Shown: positions 23,004 through 31,866 of the stretch, in pieces | How positions within the stretch are numbered: position 1 is the first letter of the stretch | How the letters are laid out: the number at the start of each line of letters is the position of its first letter | Origin: Actinomadura rubteroloni | GTDB lineage: Bacteria > Actinomycetota > Actinomycetes > Streptosporangiales > Streptosporangiaceae | DNA length: 64,000 bases | Reading direction: 5' to 3' | Assembly: GCF_002911665.1 (NCBI RefSeq) | Contig: NZ_MTBP01000001.1 | Coordinates: 2,356,001 to 2,420,000, forward strand | Translations under genes and position numbers: made by a program | The notes under the pieces: generated by a model | Seen by the model: the letters and a program-made list of their open reading frames with translations, nothing else | Told to the model about the DNA's origin: nothing | Databases searched by the model: none

Positions 23004-24010
23004 TCGACCTGCGTCATCACGGGGACAGCGAGGTCGGCGGCGGGCTGATCGACTTCGCCGTGAACGTCCGGACCGGCACCCCGCCCGCCTGGCTCGCCGA
23101 GCGGATCCGGGCGTCGGTCGCCGACCTCGCCGCCTATCCCGACCCGTCCGCCGCGCGCGCGGCCGTCGCGGCGCGGCACGGGCGCGCGGTGGGCGAGGTG
23201 CTGCTCACCGCCGGGGCCGCCGAGGCGTTCGTGCTGCTCGCGCGGGTCGTCGCGCCGCGCCGCGCGGTGGTCGTCCACCCGCAGTTCACCGAGCCGGAGG
23301 CCGCGCTGCGCGCCGCCGGGCACGCCGTCGAGCGGGTCGTGCTCGGCGGGGACTTCGCGCTGGACCCGTCCGCCGTGCCGGACGACGCGGACCTCGTCAT
23401 GCTCGGGAACCCGACGAATCCGACGTCGGTGCTGCATCCGGCCGAGGCGGTCGCGGCGCTGGCCCGTCCGGGACGGCTCGTGGTCGTGGACGAGGCGTTC
23501 ATGGACTGCGTCCCCGGCGAGCCCGCGAGCCTCGCCGGACGCCTCCCCGCCGGCGTCGCCGTGATCCGCAGCCTCACCAAGACCTGGGGGCTCGCGGGGC
23601 TGCGCGCCGGATACGTCCTCGCCGAGCCCGGACTGATCGGACGGCTCGCCGAGGCCCAGCCGCTGTGGGCGGTGTCCACGCCCGCGCTCGCCGCGATCGA
23701 GGCGTGCTGCGCGCCCGACGCCGTCGCCGAGGCCGACGCCTGGGCCGCCGCGATGGGCGCCGAGCGCGACCGGCTCGCCGCCGCCCTCACCGGACGCGGC
23801 CTGCACGTCGTCCCGCGCCCGGCCGCGTCGTTCCTGTGCGTCCGCCTGCCCGACGCGCTGGGCGTCCGCGCCCTGCTGCGCCAGCGCGGCTACGCGGTCC
23901 GGCGCGGCGACACCTTCCCCGGCCTCGGGCCGGACTGGCTGCGGATCGCCGTCCGCGACGCCGCCGCCCACGACGGCCTGCTCAAAGCGCTCGCCGACCT
24001 CGGCGTCTAG
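23000..24010 (+). CDS. cobC: CobC-like PLP-dependent aminotransferase/decarboxylase (Rv2231c type)
   Basis: A 336-residue fold-type I PLP enzyme related to histidinol-phosphate aminotransferase and to CobD/CobC threonine-phosphate decarboxylase, which makes the aminopropanol arm of cobalamin. The PLP lysine is in RSLTKTWGLAGLRAGY; other family parts are LGNPTNPTSVLHP, VVVDEAFMDCVPGE and a C-terminal RIAVRD that binds the substrate carboxylate or phosphate. The start is the GTGA overlap with the mini-ORF. The exact role in cobalamin is inferred from the operon. Confidence 0.88.
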   Translation: MIDLRHHGDSEVGGGLIDFAVNVRTGTPPAWLAERIRASVADLAAYPDPSAARAAVAARHGRAVGEVLLTAGAAEAFVLLARVVAPRRAVVVHPQFTEPEAALRAAGHAVERVVLGGDFALDPSAVPDDADLVMLGNPTNPTSVLHPAEAVAALARPGRLVVVDEAFMDCVPGEPASLAGRLPAGVAVIRSLTKTWGLAGLRAGYVLAEPGLIGRLAEAQPLWAVSTPALAAIEACCAPDAVAEADAWAAAMGAERDRLAAALTGRGLHVVPRPAASFLCVRLPDALGVRALLRQRGYAVRRGDTFPGLGPDWLRIAVRDAAAHDGLLKALADLGV

Positions 24011-24026
24011 ACAGAGGAGACCCCCC

Positions 24027-25085
24027 GTGATCGAGGAGACCCTGGCCGCGATCGTCCCCCCGGACGAGGCCGCCATCCGCGACGCCCGCGCCCTCCAGGC
24101 CCGGCTGACCAAGCCGCCCGGCTCGCTCGGCGCCCTGGAGGACCTGTCGGTGCGGCTCGCCGGGCTCGCCGGGACCTGCCCGCCCCCGCTCCCCGCGCCC
24201 GCCGCCGTCGCGATCTTCGCCGCCGACCACGGCGTCCACGCGCGCGGCGTCTCGCCGTGGCCGCAGGAGGTGACGGCCCAGATGGTGGCCAACTTCCTCG
24301 CCGGCGGAGCGGTCGTCAACGCCTTCGCCGCCCAGACCGGCGCGACCGTCACCGTCGTGGACGTCGGCGTCGCCGCCGACCTGCCGACGGCGCCCGGCCT
24401 TCAGGACCGCAAGATCGCGCGCGGCACCGCCGACCTGTCCGCCGGCCCGGCGATGACCGCCGACCAGGCGCGGGCGGCGCTGGAAGCCGGGATCGAGGTC
24501 GCGCGCGGGCTCGTCGCAGACGGCGCCCGCTGCCTGGTCACCGGGGACATGGGCATCGCGAACACGACCGCGTCCGCCGCCCTCATCGCCGCCTACACTG
24601 GCAGGCCCGCCGAGCAGGTCACCGGGCTCGGCACCGGCATCGACCCGGCCACCCACGCGCGCAAGATCGAGATCGTCCGGGACGCGCTGGGACGGCTGCC
24701 CGCGAGCGCCGGGCCGCTGGAGATCCTCGCCGAGGTCGGCGGGCTGGAGCACGCCGCGCTCGCCGGGTTCATCCTCGGCGGCGCCGCGCAGCGCGTGCCC
24801 GTCGTCCTGGACGGCGTGATCGCCGGGGCCGCCGCCCTCGCCGCCGCCGCGCTGGCCCCGGGCGTCGTCGGCGCCTGCGTGGCCGGGCACCGCTCCGCCG
24901 AGCCCGGCCACTCCGCCGCCCTCGCCCACCTCGGCCTGGAGCCGCTCGTGGACCTCGGCCTGCGGCTCGGCGAGGGCACCGGCGCGGTGCTCGCGCTGCC
25001 GCTCGTCCAGAGCGCCGTCCGCGTGCTCCACGAGGTCGCCACGTTCGACTCGGCGGGCGTGACGGGTAAGGACGGCGAGTCATAG
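24027..25085 (+). CDS. cobT: Nicotinate-nucleotide:dimethylbenzimidazole phosphoribosyltransferase
   Basis: A 352-residue CobT that makes alpha-ribazole phosphate, the lower-ligand nucleotide. Family blocks are complete: LTKPPGSLGALEDLSVRLAG, FAADHGVHARGVSPWPQEVT, GDMGIANTTASAAL, GLGTGID, AEVGGLEHAALAGF, and the catalytic Glu in LGEGTGAVLALPLVQSA. GAGGAG precedes GTG 24027. It is the last gene in the tightly spaced part of the operon; a 174-base gap separates it from cobA. Confidence 0.96.
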   Translation: MIEETLAAIVPPDEAAIRDARALQARLTKPPGSLGALEDLSVRLAGLAGTCPPPLPAPAAVAIFAADHGVHARGVSPWPQEVTAQMVANFLAGGAVVNAFAAQTGATVTVVDVGVAADLPTAPGLQDRKIARGTADLSAGPAMTADQARAALEAGIEVARGLVADGARCLVTGDMGIANTTASAALIAAYTGRPAEQVTGLGTGIDPATHARKIEIVRDALGRLPASAGPLEILAEVGGLEHAALAGFILGGAAQRVPVVLDGVIAGAAALAAAALAPGVVGACVAGHRSAEPGHSAALAHLGLEPLVDLGLRLGEGTGAVLALPLVQSAVRVLHEVATFDSAGVTGKDGES

Positions 25086-25091
25086 CCCGCA

Positions 25092-25156
25092 CCCCCGCGC
25101 CGTCGTAACGACCTGGTCACGGTCTGGGCGGCCGGGCCACATCGGCGGCGCGGGGG
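25092..25156 (+). terminator. Long-loop GC-rich inverted repeat after cobT
   Basis: CCCCCGCGCCG (25092-25102) is the exact complement of CGGCGCGGGGG (25146-25156), with 43 bases between that contain the smaller symmetric element GACCTGGTCACGGTC. It lies 7 bases after the cobT stop and could end the cob transcript or structure the cobA leader. A TACCTTTATC stretch near 25180-25190 could be a cobA promoter -10. Confidence 0.4.
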
Positions 25157-25259
25157 CGCTCCATCAGGCTCCTGTTCCGAGTACCTTTATCCGCAAAGAA
25201 CCATGTCCGTCACGTACGTCCGTCAACGACCGCCCCGCCACGATCGAGAGACCCACGCC

Positions 25260-26498
25260 GTGCCCCCGTACCTGCTAGGACTCCGCCTCACCGGCCGACG
25301 CGTCGTCGTCGTCGGCGGCGGGCGCGTCGCCCAGCGCCGCGTCCCCGCCCTGCTGGCCGCGGGAGCCTCGGTCATCGTCGTGTCCCCGGAGATCACGCCC
25401 TCCCTGGAGGACCTCGTGACGGCGGGACGGATCGAGTGGCGGCAGCGCGGCTACGCCCCCGGCGACTGCGCCGGGGCCTGGCTCGTCCAGGCGGCCACCG
25501 ACGACGGCAAGGTCAACGCCGCCGTCGTCGCCGAGGCCGAGGAGCGGCGGATCTGGTCCGTCCGCGCCGACGACGCCGACGCCTCGCCCGGCTGGACGCC
25601 CGCCGCCGGGCAGGTCGGCGAGACCACCGTCGGCGTCCTCGCCGGCGGCGACCCCCGGCGCGCCGCGGGCCTGCGCGACGCCGTCGTGGACAAGCTGCGC
25701 GACGGCGCCCTGGAGTCGCGCCGGTCGCGGCGCAAGCCCGTCGGCGTGGCGCTCGTCGGCGGCGGCCCCGGCGACCCCGGGCTGATCACCGTCCGGGGCC
25801 GGCGGCTCCTGGCCCAGGCCGACGTCGTCGTCACCGACCGCCTCGCCCCCCGCGAGCTGCTGGACGAGCTGGCCCCCGACGTCGAGGTCATCGACGCCGC
25901 CAAGATCCCCTACGGGCGCACCGTCCCGCAGGAGAGCATCAACGACTACCTGGTCGAGCACGCCCGGCAGGGCAAGTTCGTCGTCCGGCTCAAGGGCGGC
26001 GACCCGTTCGTCTTCGGGCGCGGCGGCGAGGAGGCGCTGCACTGCGCCCGGCACGGCATCCCCGTGACCGTCGTCCCCGGCATCACCAGCGCCGTCGCGG
26101 TGCCGTCCGCCGCCGGGATCCCGGTGACGCACCGGGGGCTGTCGCAGGAGTTCCACGTCGTCTCCGCGCACGTCGCCCCGGGTCACCCCGAATCGACCGT
26201 CGACTGGGAGGCCCTGGCGGGGTGCGGCGGCACACTCGTCCTCCTCATGGCGGTCGAGCGCATGGAACTGATCACCGAAGCCCTCATAAGCTATGGTCGG
26301 TCGCCGGGTACGCCGGTCGCCGTGGTCCAGGAGGGGACGCTCCCGGCCCAGCGTTCGCTGACGGCGACCCTGGCGACGGTGGCCGCCCGCATGCGGGCCG
26401 CCGGAGTCCGGCCACCGGCGATCGTGATCGTGGGCGACGTCGTCACCGTGGCACAGGAGATCGAGACGTTGCGAGCCGACCTGGGACGGGATCCGTGA
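25260..26498 (+). CDS. cobA: Uroporphyrinogen-III C-methyltransferase fused to precorrin-2 dehydrogenase domain
   Basis: About 412 residues. The N-terminal siroheme-synthase/Met8-like dehydrogenase domain begins LRLTGRRVVVVGGGRVAQRR. The C-terminal SUMT domain has VALVGGGPGDPGLITVRG, VVVTDRLAPRELL, the GGDP-type loop RLKGGDPFVFGRGGEEA and PGITSAVAVPSAAGIPVTHRG. It makes precorrin-2 and possibly sirohydrochlorin. No ferrochelatase domain is evident. Start GTG 25260 fits the family; an in-frame ATG at 25203 would add 19 residues. The stop overlaps the dynamin-like gene by GTGA. Confidence 0.93.
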   Translation: MPPYLLGLRLTGRRVVVVGGGRVAQRRVPALLAAGASVIVVSPEITPSLEDLVTAGRIEWRQRGYAPGDCAGAWLVQAATDDGKVNAAVVAEAEERRIWSVRADDADASPGWTPAAGQVGETTVGVLAGGDPRRAAGLRDAVVDKLRDGALESRRSRRKPVGVALVGGGPGDPGLITVRGRRLLAQADVVVTDRLAPRELLDELAPDVEVIDAAKIPYGRTVPQESINDYLVEHARQGKFVVRLKGGDPFVFGRGGEEALHCARHGIPVTVVPGITSAVAVPSAAGIPVTHRGLSQEFHVVSAHVAPGHPESTVDWEALAGCGGTLVLLMAVERMELITEALISYGRSPGTPVAVVQEGTLPAQRSLTATLATVAARMRAAGVRPPAIVIVGDVVTVAQEIETLRADLGRDP

Positions 26499-28378
26499 CC
26501 TCCCCCGCAGAACGAAGCGCGGTCCAGAACGACGGGCCGGACGAGACCGCGCCGTCCGCCGAGCACCGAGACGACAAGGACCGTCCCGTCGAGACGAACC
26601 GCTCCGCCGAACCGCCGAAGCCGCCCGCCGCCGTGCGCACCGAGGCCGTGACCCGCCCGCGGGCGGGCACCGTCCGTCCCGGCGAGCTGACCGTGCGCCA
26701 GCGCGCGCTCACCGACGCCCTGACCAGCCTGCGCGAACAGCTCGACGCGTTCGAGTTCGTCCTGGACGGCCCCGGCGTCGCCGACGCCCGCGAAGCCCGC
26801 TCCGAACTGCGCAACCAGCTCGAGGACTACCTTCTCCCGCGTGTCCAGGCGGCCGGGACGCCGATGCTCGTCGTCCTCGGCGGCTCCACGGGCGCGGGCA
26901 AGTCCACGCTGGTCAACACGCTCGTCGGGACCCGCGTCAGCGCCACCGGCGTGCTGCGCCCCACCACGAGCAGCCCGATCCTCGTCTGCCACCCCGACCA
27001 CGCCGACTGGTTCCTCGAAGGGCCGCTGCTGCCCGGCATGGGACGCGTCCGCGGCCCCGCGCCCGACGCCATCGTCGGCGACCAGCTCGTCGTCATCGCC
27101 AGCGACACCCTGCCGCCCGGCCTCGCGCTGCTGGACAGCCCCGACTTCGACTCGGTCTTCGAGGACCACTACGAGTTCGCGACCAAGCTCATGGCCGCCG
27201 CCGACCTCTGGCTGTGCGTGACGACCGCCGCCCGCTACGCCGACGCCCAGGTCTGGGACATGCTCGGCCGCGCCCGCGACAACGGCGCCACGATCGGGGT
27301 CGTCCTGTCCCGCGTGCCGCAGGGCGCCGGGTCCGAGGTCGTGGAGCACTTCGCGGACATGCTCGCCGAGCACGGCGTGACGAGCGCGCGGCGCTTCACC
27401 GTCCCCGAGACCCGCATCGAGGACAGCCGCCTCCCCGAGGAGGCCGTCGAGGACGTCCGCTCCTGGCTCACCGACCTCGCCGCCAGCGCCGCCGACCGGG
27501 AGGTCGTGGTGTCGGAGACGCTCGCGGCCGTCCTGGACAGCCTGCGCACCCGCGTCCCCGAGATCGCCAGGCACGTCGAGGCGCAGGCCGAGCAGCGCGC
27601 CGAGCTGGCCCGCATCGTGGACGCCGCCTACGGCACCGCGCTCGCCGAACTGGACGAGGCCACCCGCAACGGCTCCCTGCTGCGCGGCGAGGTCCTCGCC
27701 CGCTGGCAGGACTTCGCGGGCACCGGCGACCTGCTGCGCTCGCTGCGCGTCCGGGGCCGGGGCAAGGCCGCCAAGCGCGGCGTCCGGCGGCACCGCAGCC
27801 CGAGCCGGGTCCGGTCGCTGAAGGCGGCGCTGCGCGGCGGGCTGGAGTCGCTGATCGTCTCGTCCGCCGAGCACGCCGCCGAGCAGGTCATGGCCCGCTG
27901 GCGCGAGCACCCCGCCGGCGGGCCGGTGCTCGCCGCGCCGTCGGCCGCGCTCGGCACCGCCTCGCCCGAGCTGGAGCGCCGCGTCACCCGGGCCGTCAGC
28001 TCCTGGCAGGACCACGTGCAGGAACTCGTCCGCACCCAGGGCGTGACGAAGCGGTCGGTGGCCAAGCTCGTCTCCTTCGACGCCGAGGCGCTGTCGCTCG
28101 TCCTCATGATCGGGCTGCTCGGCTACGGGACGTCCGACGTCACCGTGGACGCCGGCACCAGCGCCGTCCCGCAGCGGCTCCTCAAGGCGCTGTTCGGGGC
28201 CGAGTCGCTGCGCGGCATGGGCGCCAAGGCCCGCGCCGACCTGCGCAGCCGCATCGGCATGCTGTTCGACGAGGAGGCGATCAGGTTCGGGCAGGCGCTG
28301 GACGCCGCCGGGATCCCGGACCAGAGCGTCCCCGTGCAGCTCTACCAGGCCACCCACAACCTGGAGGTTGCCCGATGA
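26495..28378 (+). CDS. Dynamin-like GTPase (first of a pair)
   Basis: A 627-residue protein. After a charged, disordered 60-residue start comes a GTPase domain: P-loop GGSTGAGKST (about 130-140), a switch T in RPTTSSP, and DSPDFDSV as G3. Long helical stretches follow (EARSELRNQ earlier; HVEAQAEQRAELARIV and RVTRAVSSWQDHVQEL later), with a basic patch GRGKAAKRGVRRHR. Two hydrophobic segments near SLVLMIGLLGYG suggest membrane contact. It resembles the DynA/DynB-type bacterial dynamin pairs of actinomycetes linked to cytokinesis. GTG 26495 overlaps the cobA stop; ATGA links it to the next GTPase. Confidence 0.85.
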   Translation: MTSPAERSAVQNDGPDETAPSAEHRDDKDRPVETNRSAEPPKPPAAVRTEAVTRPRAGTVRPGELTVRQRALTDALTSLREQLDAFEFVLDGPGVADAREARSELRNQLEDYLLPRVQAAGTPMLVVLGGSTGAGKSTLVNTLVGTRVSATGVLRPTTSSPILVCHPDHADWFLEGPLLPGMGRVRGPAPDAIVGDQLVVIASDTLPPGLALLDSPDFDSVFEDHYEFATKLMAAADLWLCVTTAARYADAQVWDMLGRARDNGATIGVVLSRVPQGAGSEVVEHFADMLAEHGVTSARRFTVPETRIEDSRLPEEAVEDVRSWLTDLAASAADREVVVSETLAAVLDSLRTRVPEIARHVEAQAEQRAELARIVDAAYGTALAELDEATRNGSLLRGEVLARWQDFAGTGDLLRSLRVRGRGKAAKRGVRRHRSPSRVRSLKAALRGGLESLIVSSAEHAAEQVMARWREHPAGGPVLAAPSAALGTASPELERRVTRAVSSWQDHVQELVRTQGVTKRSVAKLVSFDAEALSLVLMIGLLGYGTSDVTVDAGTSAVPQRLLKALFGAESLRGMGAKARADLRSRIGMLFDEEAIRFGQALDAAGIPDQSVPVQLYQATHNLEVAR

Positions 28379-30012
28379 CCACCTCCGCGGCGCCCGTGGC
28401 GCCGCCCGCGCCCGCGCTCGTCGCCCGGCTCGACGGCCTGGAACGCCTCGTCACCGGCGGCGCCGACCGCGTCGACCCAGCGCTGCTGGACGACGCCCAC
28501 GACCTGCTGGACCGGGCCGGGCAGCGGCTGCGGCTCTCGGGCGACCACACGGTCGTCACGCTCGCGGGCGGCACCGGCAGCGGCAAGTCCTCGCTGTTCA
28601 ACGCGATCTGCGGGCTCGACCTGTCGCCCACCGGGGTGCGGCGGCCGATGACGTCCAAGGCCCACGCCTGCGTGTGGGGGCTGGACGGCGCCGGGCCCCT
28701 CCTCGACTGGCTCGACGTGGACAAACGCCACCGCTACGCCCGCGCCAGCGCCCTCGACACGCGCGCCGACCAGTCGCTCCAGGGGCTCGTGCTGCTGGAC
28801 CTGCCCGACCACGACTCGATCCAGGCCGTCCACCGCGCCGAGGTTGACCGGTTCGTCACGATCGCGGACCTGCTCGTCTGGGTGGTGGACCCGCAGAAGT
28901 ACGCGGACGCGGCGCTGCACCGCAACTACATCGTGCCGTTCGCCCGGTACGCGGCGGTCACGTTGATCGTCCTGAACCAGGTGGACAAGCTCCAGCCCGG
29001 CGAGGTGGACGACTGCGTCGCCGACCTGCGCCGCCTGCTGGAGGCCGAGGGCCTGGCCAAGCCGCGGATCGTGACCACGTCCGCCGTCAGCGACGAGGGG
29101 GCCGCCTCCTTCCGCGAGGTGCTGGTCGAGACCGTCGCGGCCCGCGAGGCCCGCACCGGACGGCTCGCCACCGACCTGGACCGGTTCGCCGACCGGTTCG
29201 CCGTCCACCGCGGCGACGACGAGGTGCCCACCTCGGTGCCCGTCGAGCGCCGCGCGGAGCTGGTCGCCGAGCTGACCGCCGCCGCCGGGGCGCCCGCCGT
29301 CGCCGAGGCCATGGAGAGCGCCTACGAGCTGCGCGCCGCGGACTTCGTCGGCTGGCCCGTCCAGACGCTCGTCTCCCGGCTCCGCAGCGACCCGCTGCGC
29401 CGGATGCGGCTCACCGAGCTGCGCGAGGAACTGCGCGGCGCGTTCACCGGCCCGGTCGGCGCGCAGCAGGGCGACGTGGACGCCGCCCTGGTCAAGGCCA
29501 CCGAGGGCTTCACCGACGCGCTCCCGGACGCCTGGGCGCGCTCGGTGCGCGCCGCCGCCCGCGTGCACGCCCACGACCTGCCCGAATCGCTCGGCGCGTC
29601 GCTGCGGGACGTCCTGCCCGCGTTCAACCAGGTGCCGCGCTGGTGGTGGCTGGTCAAGACGTGGCAGTACTTCCTCGCGCTGGTGACCGTGCTCGGCATC
29701 GGCTGGATCGGTGTGCTCGTCGCCTACGCGGTGATGGGGACGGACGCCGACACCAACCGGCTGCTCGGGGACGCGGGGCTGATCCCGTACATCGCCGTCC
29801 TGGCCGTCTGCACGCTCGGGATGGGCTGGCTGACGGCGGCGGCGTGCCGGAACCTGGCGGCCCTGTCGTCGGCCAAGCACGGCGACCGGCTGGAACGGCA
29901 CATGCGGGAACGGATCGAACGGCTCGCGGACGCCAAGGTCCTCAAGCCGGTGGGCGAAGAACTCGCCCGGTTCGCCCGGTTCCGTGCCGATGTGGACGCG
30001 CTGCGCGGCTGA
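28375..30012 (+). CDS. Membrane-associated GTPase (second of a pair, YfjP-like)
   Basis: A 545-residue GTPase with P-loop AGGTGSGKSSLFN (about 63-75), G2 RRPMTSKAHA, G3 LLDLPDHDS and G4 NQVDKL. The C-terminal part has two transmembrane helices (about 425-450 and 463-485; WQYFLALVTVLGIGWIGVL and YIAVLAVCTLGMGW), so it is membrane-anchored with the GTPase in the cytosol. Its start is coupled by ATGA to the first GTPase; the two probably act as a hetero-complex. Annotation as dynamin-like rests on pairing and architecture. Confidence 0.85.
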   Translation: MTTSAAPVAPPAPALVARLDGLERLVTGGADRVDPALLDDAHDLLDRAGQRLRLSGDHTVVTLAGGTGSGKSSLFNAICGLDLSPTGVRRPMTSKAHACVWGLDGAGPLLDWLDVDKRHRYARASALDTRADQSLQGLVLLDLPDHDSIQAVHRAEVDRFVTIADLLVWVVDPQKYADAALHRNYIVPFARYAAVTLIVLNQVDKLQPGEVDDCVADLRRLLEAEGLAKPRIVTTSAVSDEGAASFREVLVETVAAREARTGRLATDLDRFADRFAVHRGDDEVPTSVPVERRAELVAELTAAAGAPAVAEAMESAYELRAADFVGWPVQTLVSRLRSDPLRRMRLTELREELRGAFTGPVGAQQGDVDAALVKATEGFTDALPDAWARSVRAAARVHAHDLPESLGASLRDVLPAFNQVPRWWWLVKTWQYFLALVTVLGIGWIGVLVAYAVMGTDADTNRLLGDAGLIPYIAVLAVCTLGMGWLTAAACRNLAALSSAKHGDRLERHMRERIERLADAKVLKPVGEELARFARFRADVDALRG

Positions 30013-30015
30013 GGG

Positions 30016-30024
30016 TTATCCACA
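30016..30024 (+). promoter_or_regulatory. Perfect DnaA-box sequence upstream of ssb
   Basis: TTATCCACA, the strict DnaA-box consensus, lies 3 bases after the GTPase stop and about 95 bases before the ssb start. It is a single box, so not an origin, but could place ssb under DnaA control or be a titration site. Chance occurrence is possible. Confidence 0.4.
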
Positions 30025-30119
30025 GTTTGGATCGCGGCTTCCGTTGAGCTTCTGACCTGGGGGAGCGTGGGGTTCGAGCGCGGGGCCACAAGGGCTCGCG
30101 CCGGACGAAGGAGCCCACG

Positions 30120-30635
30120 ATGAACGAAGCCCAGATCACCGTCACCGGCTGGGTCGCGGCCGAGCCCATCTACTCGGTCACGGCCGCCGGGACGTCCTGC
30201 CTGTCCCTGCGGATCGGCTGCACGCCGCGCCGCTACGACCGCCAGGCCGGCCAGTGGCAGGACCTGGAGACGATGTTCCTGACGGTCCAGTGCTGGCGGT
30301 CTCTCGCCGACAACGTCAACTCGTCGGAGTTCCGCCGCGGCCATCCCGTCATCGTGACCGGCAGGCTCCGGATCCGCCAGTACGAGAAGGACGGCGCAAA
30401 CCGCTTCGCCGCCGAGATCGAGGCGGTCACCCTCGCCCCCGACCTCAACCGCGGCACGGTCGACTTCCGCCCGGTGACCCGCTCCCCGGGCCTCACCGAG
30501 GACGACCGCCGCGAGGCCGCCGACGCCACCGACCACTGGACCGCCGCCGGCCCCCTGGCCCCGCCCCCCGAAACACCCCCCACCCCCACGACGACCCCCG
30601 CCAAATCCCCCCGCCGAGCAACCCAAGCCGCCTAA
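30120..30635 (+). CDS. Single-stranded DNA-binding protein (second, SsbB-like)
   Basis: A 171-residue SSB. The OB fold covers about 1-115 with ITVTGWVAAEPIYSVTAAG, LSLRIGCTPRRYD, the aromatic WQDLETMFLTVQCWRSLADNV, and HPVIVTGRLRIRQYEKDG. The C-terminus is Pro/Thr-rich and ends basic (KSPRRATQAA) without the acidic DDEIPF tip of replication SSBs, so it is probably the paralogue that does not recruit partner proteins. GAAGGAG precedes the ATG. The location after the GTPase pair and before ettA is a common actinomycete order. Confidence 0.88.
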   Translation: MNEAQITVTGWVAAEPIYSVTAAGTSCLSLRIGCTPRRYDRQAGQWQDLETMFLTVQCWRSLADNVNSSEFRRGHPVIVTGRLRIRQYEKDGANRFAAEIEAVTLAPDLNRGTVDFRPVTRSPGLTEDDRREAADATDHWTAAGPLAPPPETPPTPTTTPAKSPRRATQAA

Positions 30636-30700
30636 CACGCACCCCAAGCCGCCCCGCCTCCCACCCGCGAGGCGGCGCGGGGAGACAGCGCCGGGAGACA

Positions 30701-30890
30701 GCGCCGGGAGGTGGCGCGGTGCGAGGGTGCGAGGAGGCGGGGCGGGACGCGGCGCCGGGAGGTGGCGCGGAGCGAGGGCGCGAGGAGGGGGGCGGGGACA
30801 CGGCTCAGGCGCGTCACGCGGGGACGCGGTGCGGGGCGGCAGCGCCGGGAGGTGGCGCGGTGCGAGGGTGCGAGGAGGCGGGGCGGGGAC
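30701..30890. repeat. Three imperfect direct repeats of about 47 bases
   Basis: Units starting GCGCCGGGAGGTGGCGCGG at 30701, 30752 and 30842, each followed by a variant of (T/A)GCGAGGG(T/C)GCGAGGAGG. Copies at 30701 and 30842 are almost identical over more than 40 bases; the middle one differs at several positions. They are G/A-rich on the plus strand and noncoding as far as I can tell; a Pro/Arg-rich minus-strand frame across them looks like chance. Confidence 0.75.
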
Positions 30891-31866
30891 GGGGCTCGGG
30901 CGTGTCGCGCGGCGGTACGTAAGGGAGGTCGAGACGCAAGGTAAAGAAAACCTCACGACCATCACGGACGGTGGTGTGACGATCGCAAAAAGTTGCCCTC
31001 GGGTCTTTCGTGAGCGTAAAGATATCTGTACCGTCGGTAATCGTGAGTCGGACCCGGATTGCTGTTGCGGGGGACGCTGCCGCGGTCGTGCTGATCAAGG
31101 CTTGCGTCGTCCGTGGATCCGTCGTGTCCCCGCGCGCCGGGCTGCGCGCGAGGGCGCCGCGTCATGGCGTCGGCCGCGTTTTGTGCTCGTCCTCGCGTGG
31201 GAGGAGACGTGCCGCCGGAAGGGCCGTCTTCGGCGCGCGGGGGTGCGAAGTGGGTGTTCTGCAGCGTCGGGGAAACGGTGGTTCCCGACGGTGCGGGCCT
31301 GCGGCTAGAGCCTGGTCCGGTTCGTCGCGGCGCGGGTGCGCGGCGGACGGGCTCGGGCTGGTCGTCGTGCGTGAGGTGCTCGTGTTCGCGGGGGAAAGAG
31401 CGATGCCGGACGGGTGGCGTCCGGCGGAGGGGGTGGCGCGGTCGTCGGGCTTCTCGGCCGGGTGGGCGAGCGGTCGGACGGCGGGAGAGTCGTGGGAGGC
31501 GCCGGCGGGGGCGGTGATGCGGTCCGGGTGCCGGGCGAGGACCGCGGACCGCGAGACCCACGGCCGGTCCGTCCGGCGGGCGGACGGCGAGCGGGTGTCG
31601 CGGTCGTGACCGGGTCCGCCGTCCCCGGCGCGGGGGCGCCGTCGCGCCGTCCCCGCGCGGCGGGGGTCGCGGGCCGCCTCAGATCCAGGAAACGCCACGC
31701 ATGATCTCTTCCCCCTCCGAATGTGCCGAGGCCCGCGGATTCGCGGGCCGTGCGGTGGATGGCCCGATGGCCACCGACTTGTGCGTAATCGAAGCTACCG
31801 GTTTCCGGCACGGTGCGCACACGTTGCAACTATCGTGTTACAGAACGTGATGCATAGGGGGGAAGG
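30891..31866. other. About 1 kb with no supported gene
   Basis: Together with the repeats, the stretch from the ssb stop to the diguanylate cyclase start is 1.2 kb. Open frames exist on both strands but give low-complexity Arg/Pro/Ser products, no credible ribosome site and no family. An A/T-richer patch at about 30940-31050 (AAGGTAAAGAAAACCT, then AAAAAGTTGCC) may hold a promoter. A purine-rich GGGGGGAAGG just before 31867 is the ribosome site of the next gene. Confidence 0.5.

Noticed and set aside
30962..31829. Several open frames on both strands in the 1.2-kb gap
   Set aside because: Products are Arg/Pro/Ser-rich without any fold or motif, frames contradict one another, and none has a convincing ribosome binding site.
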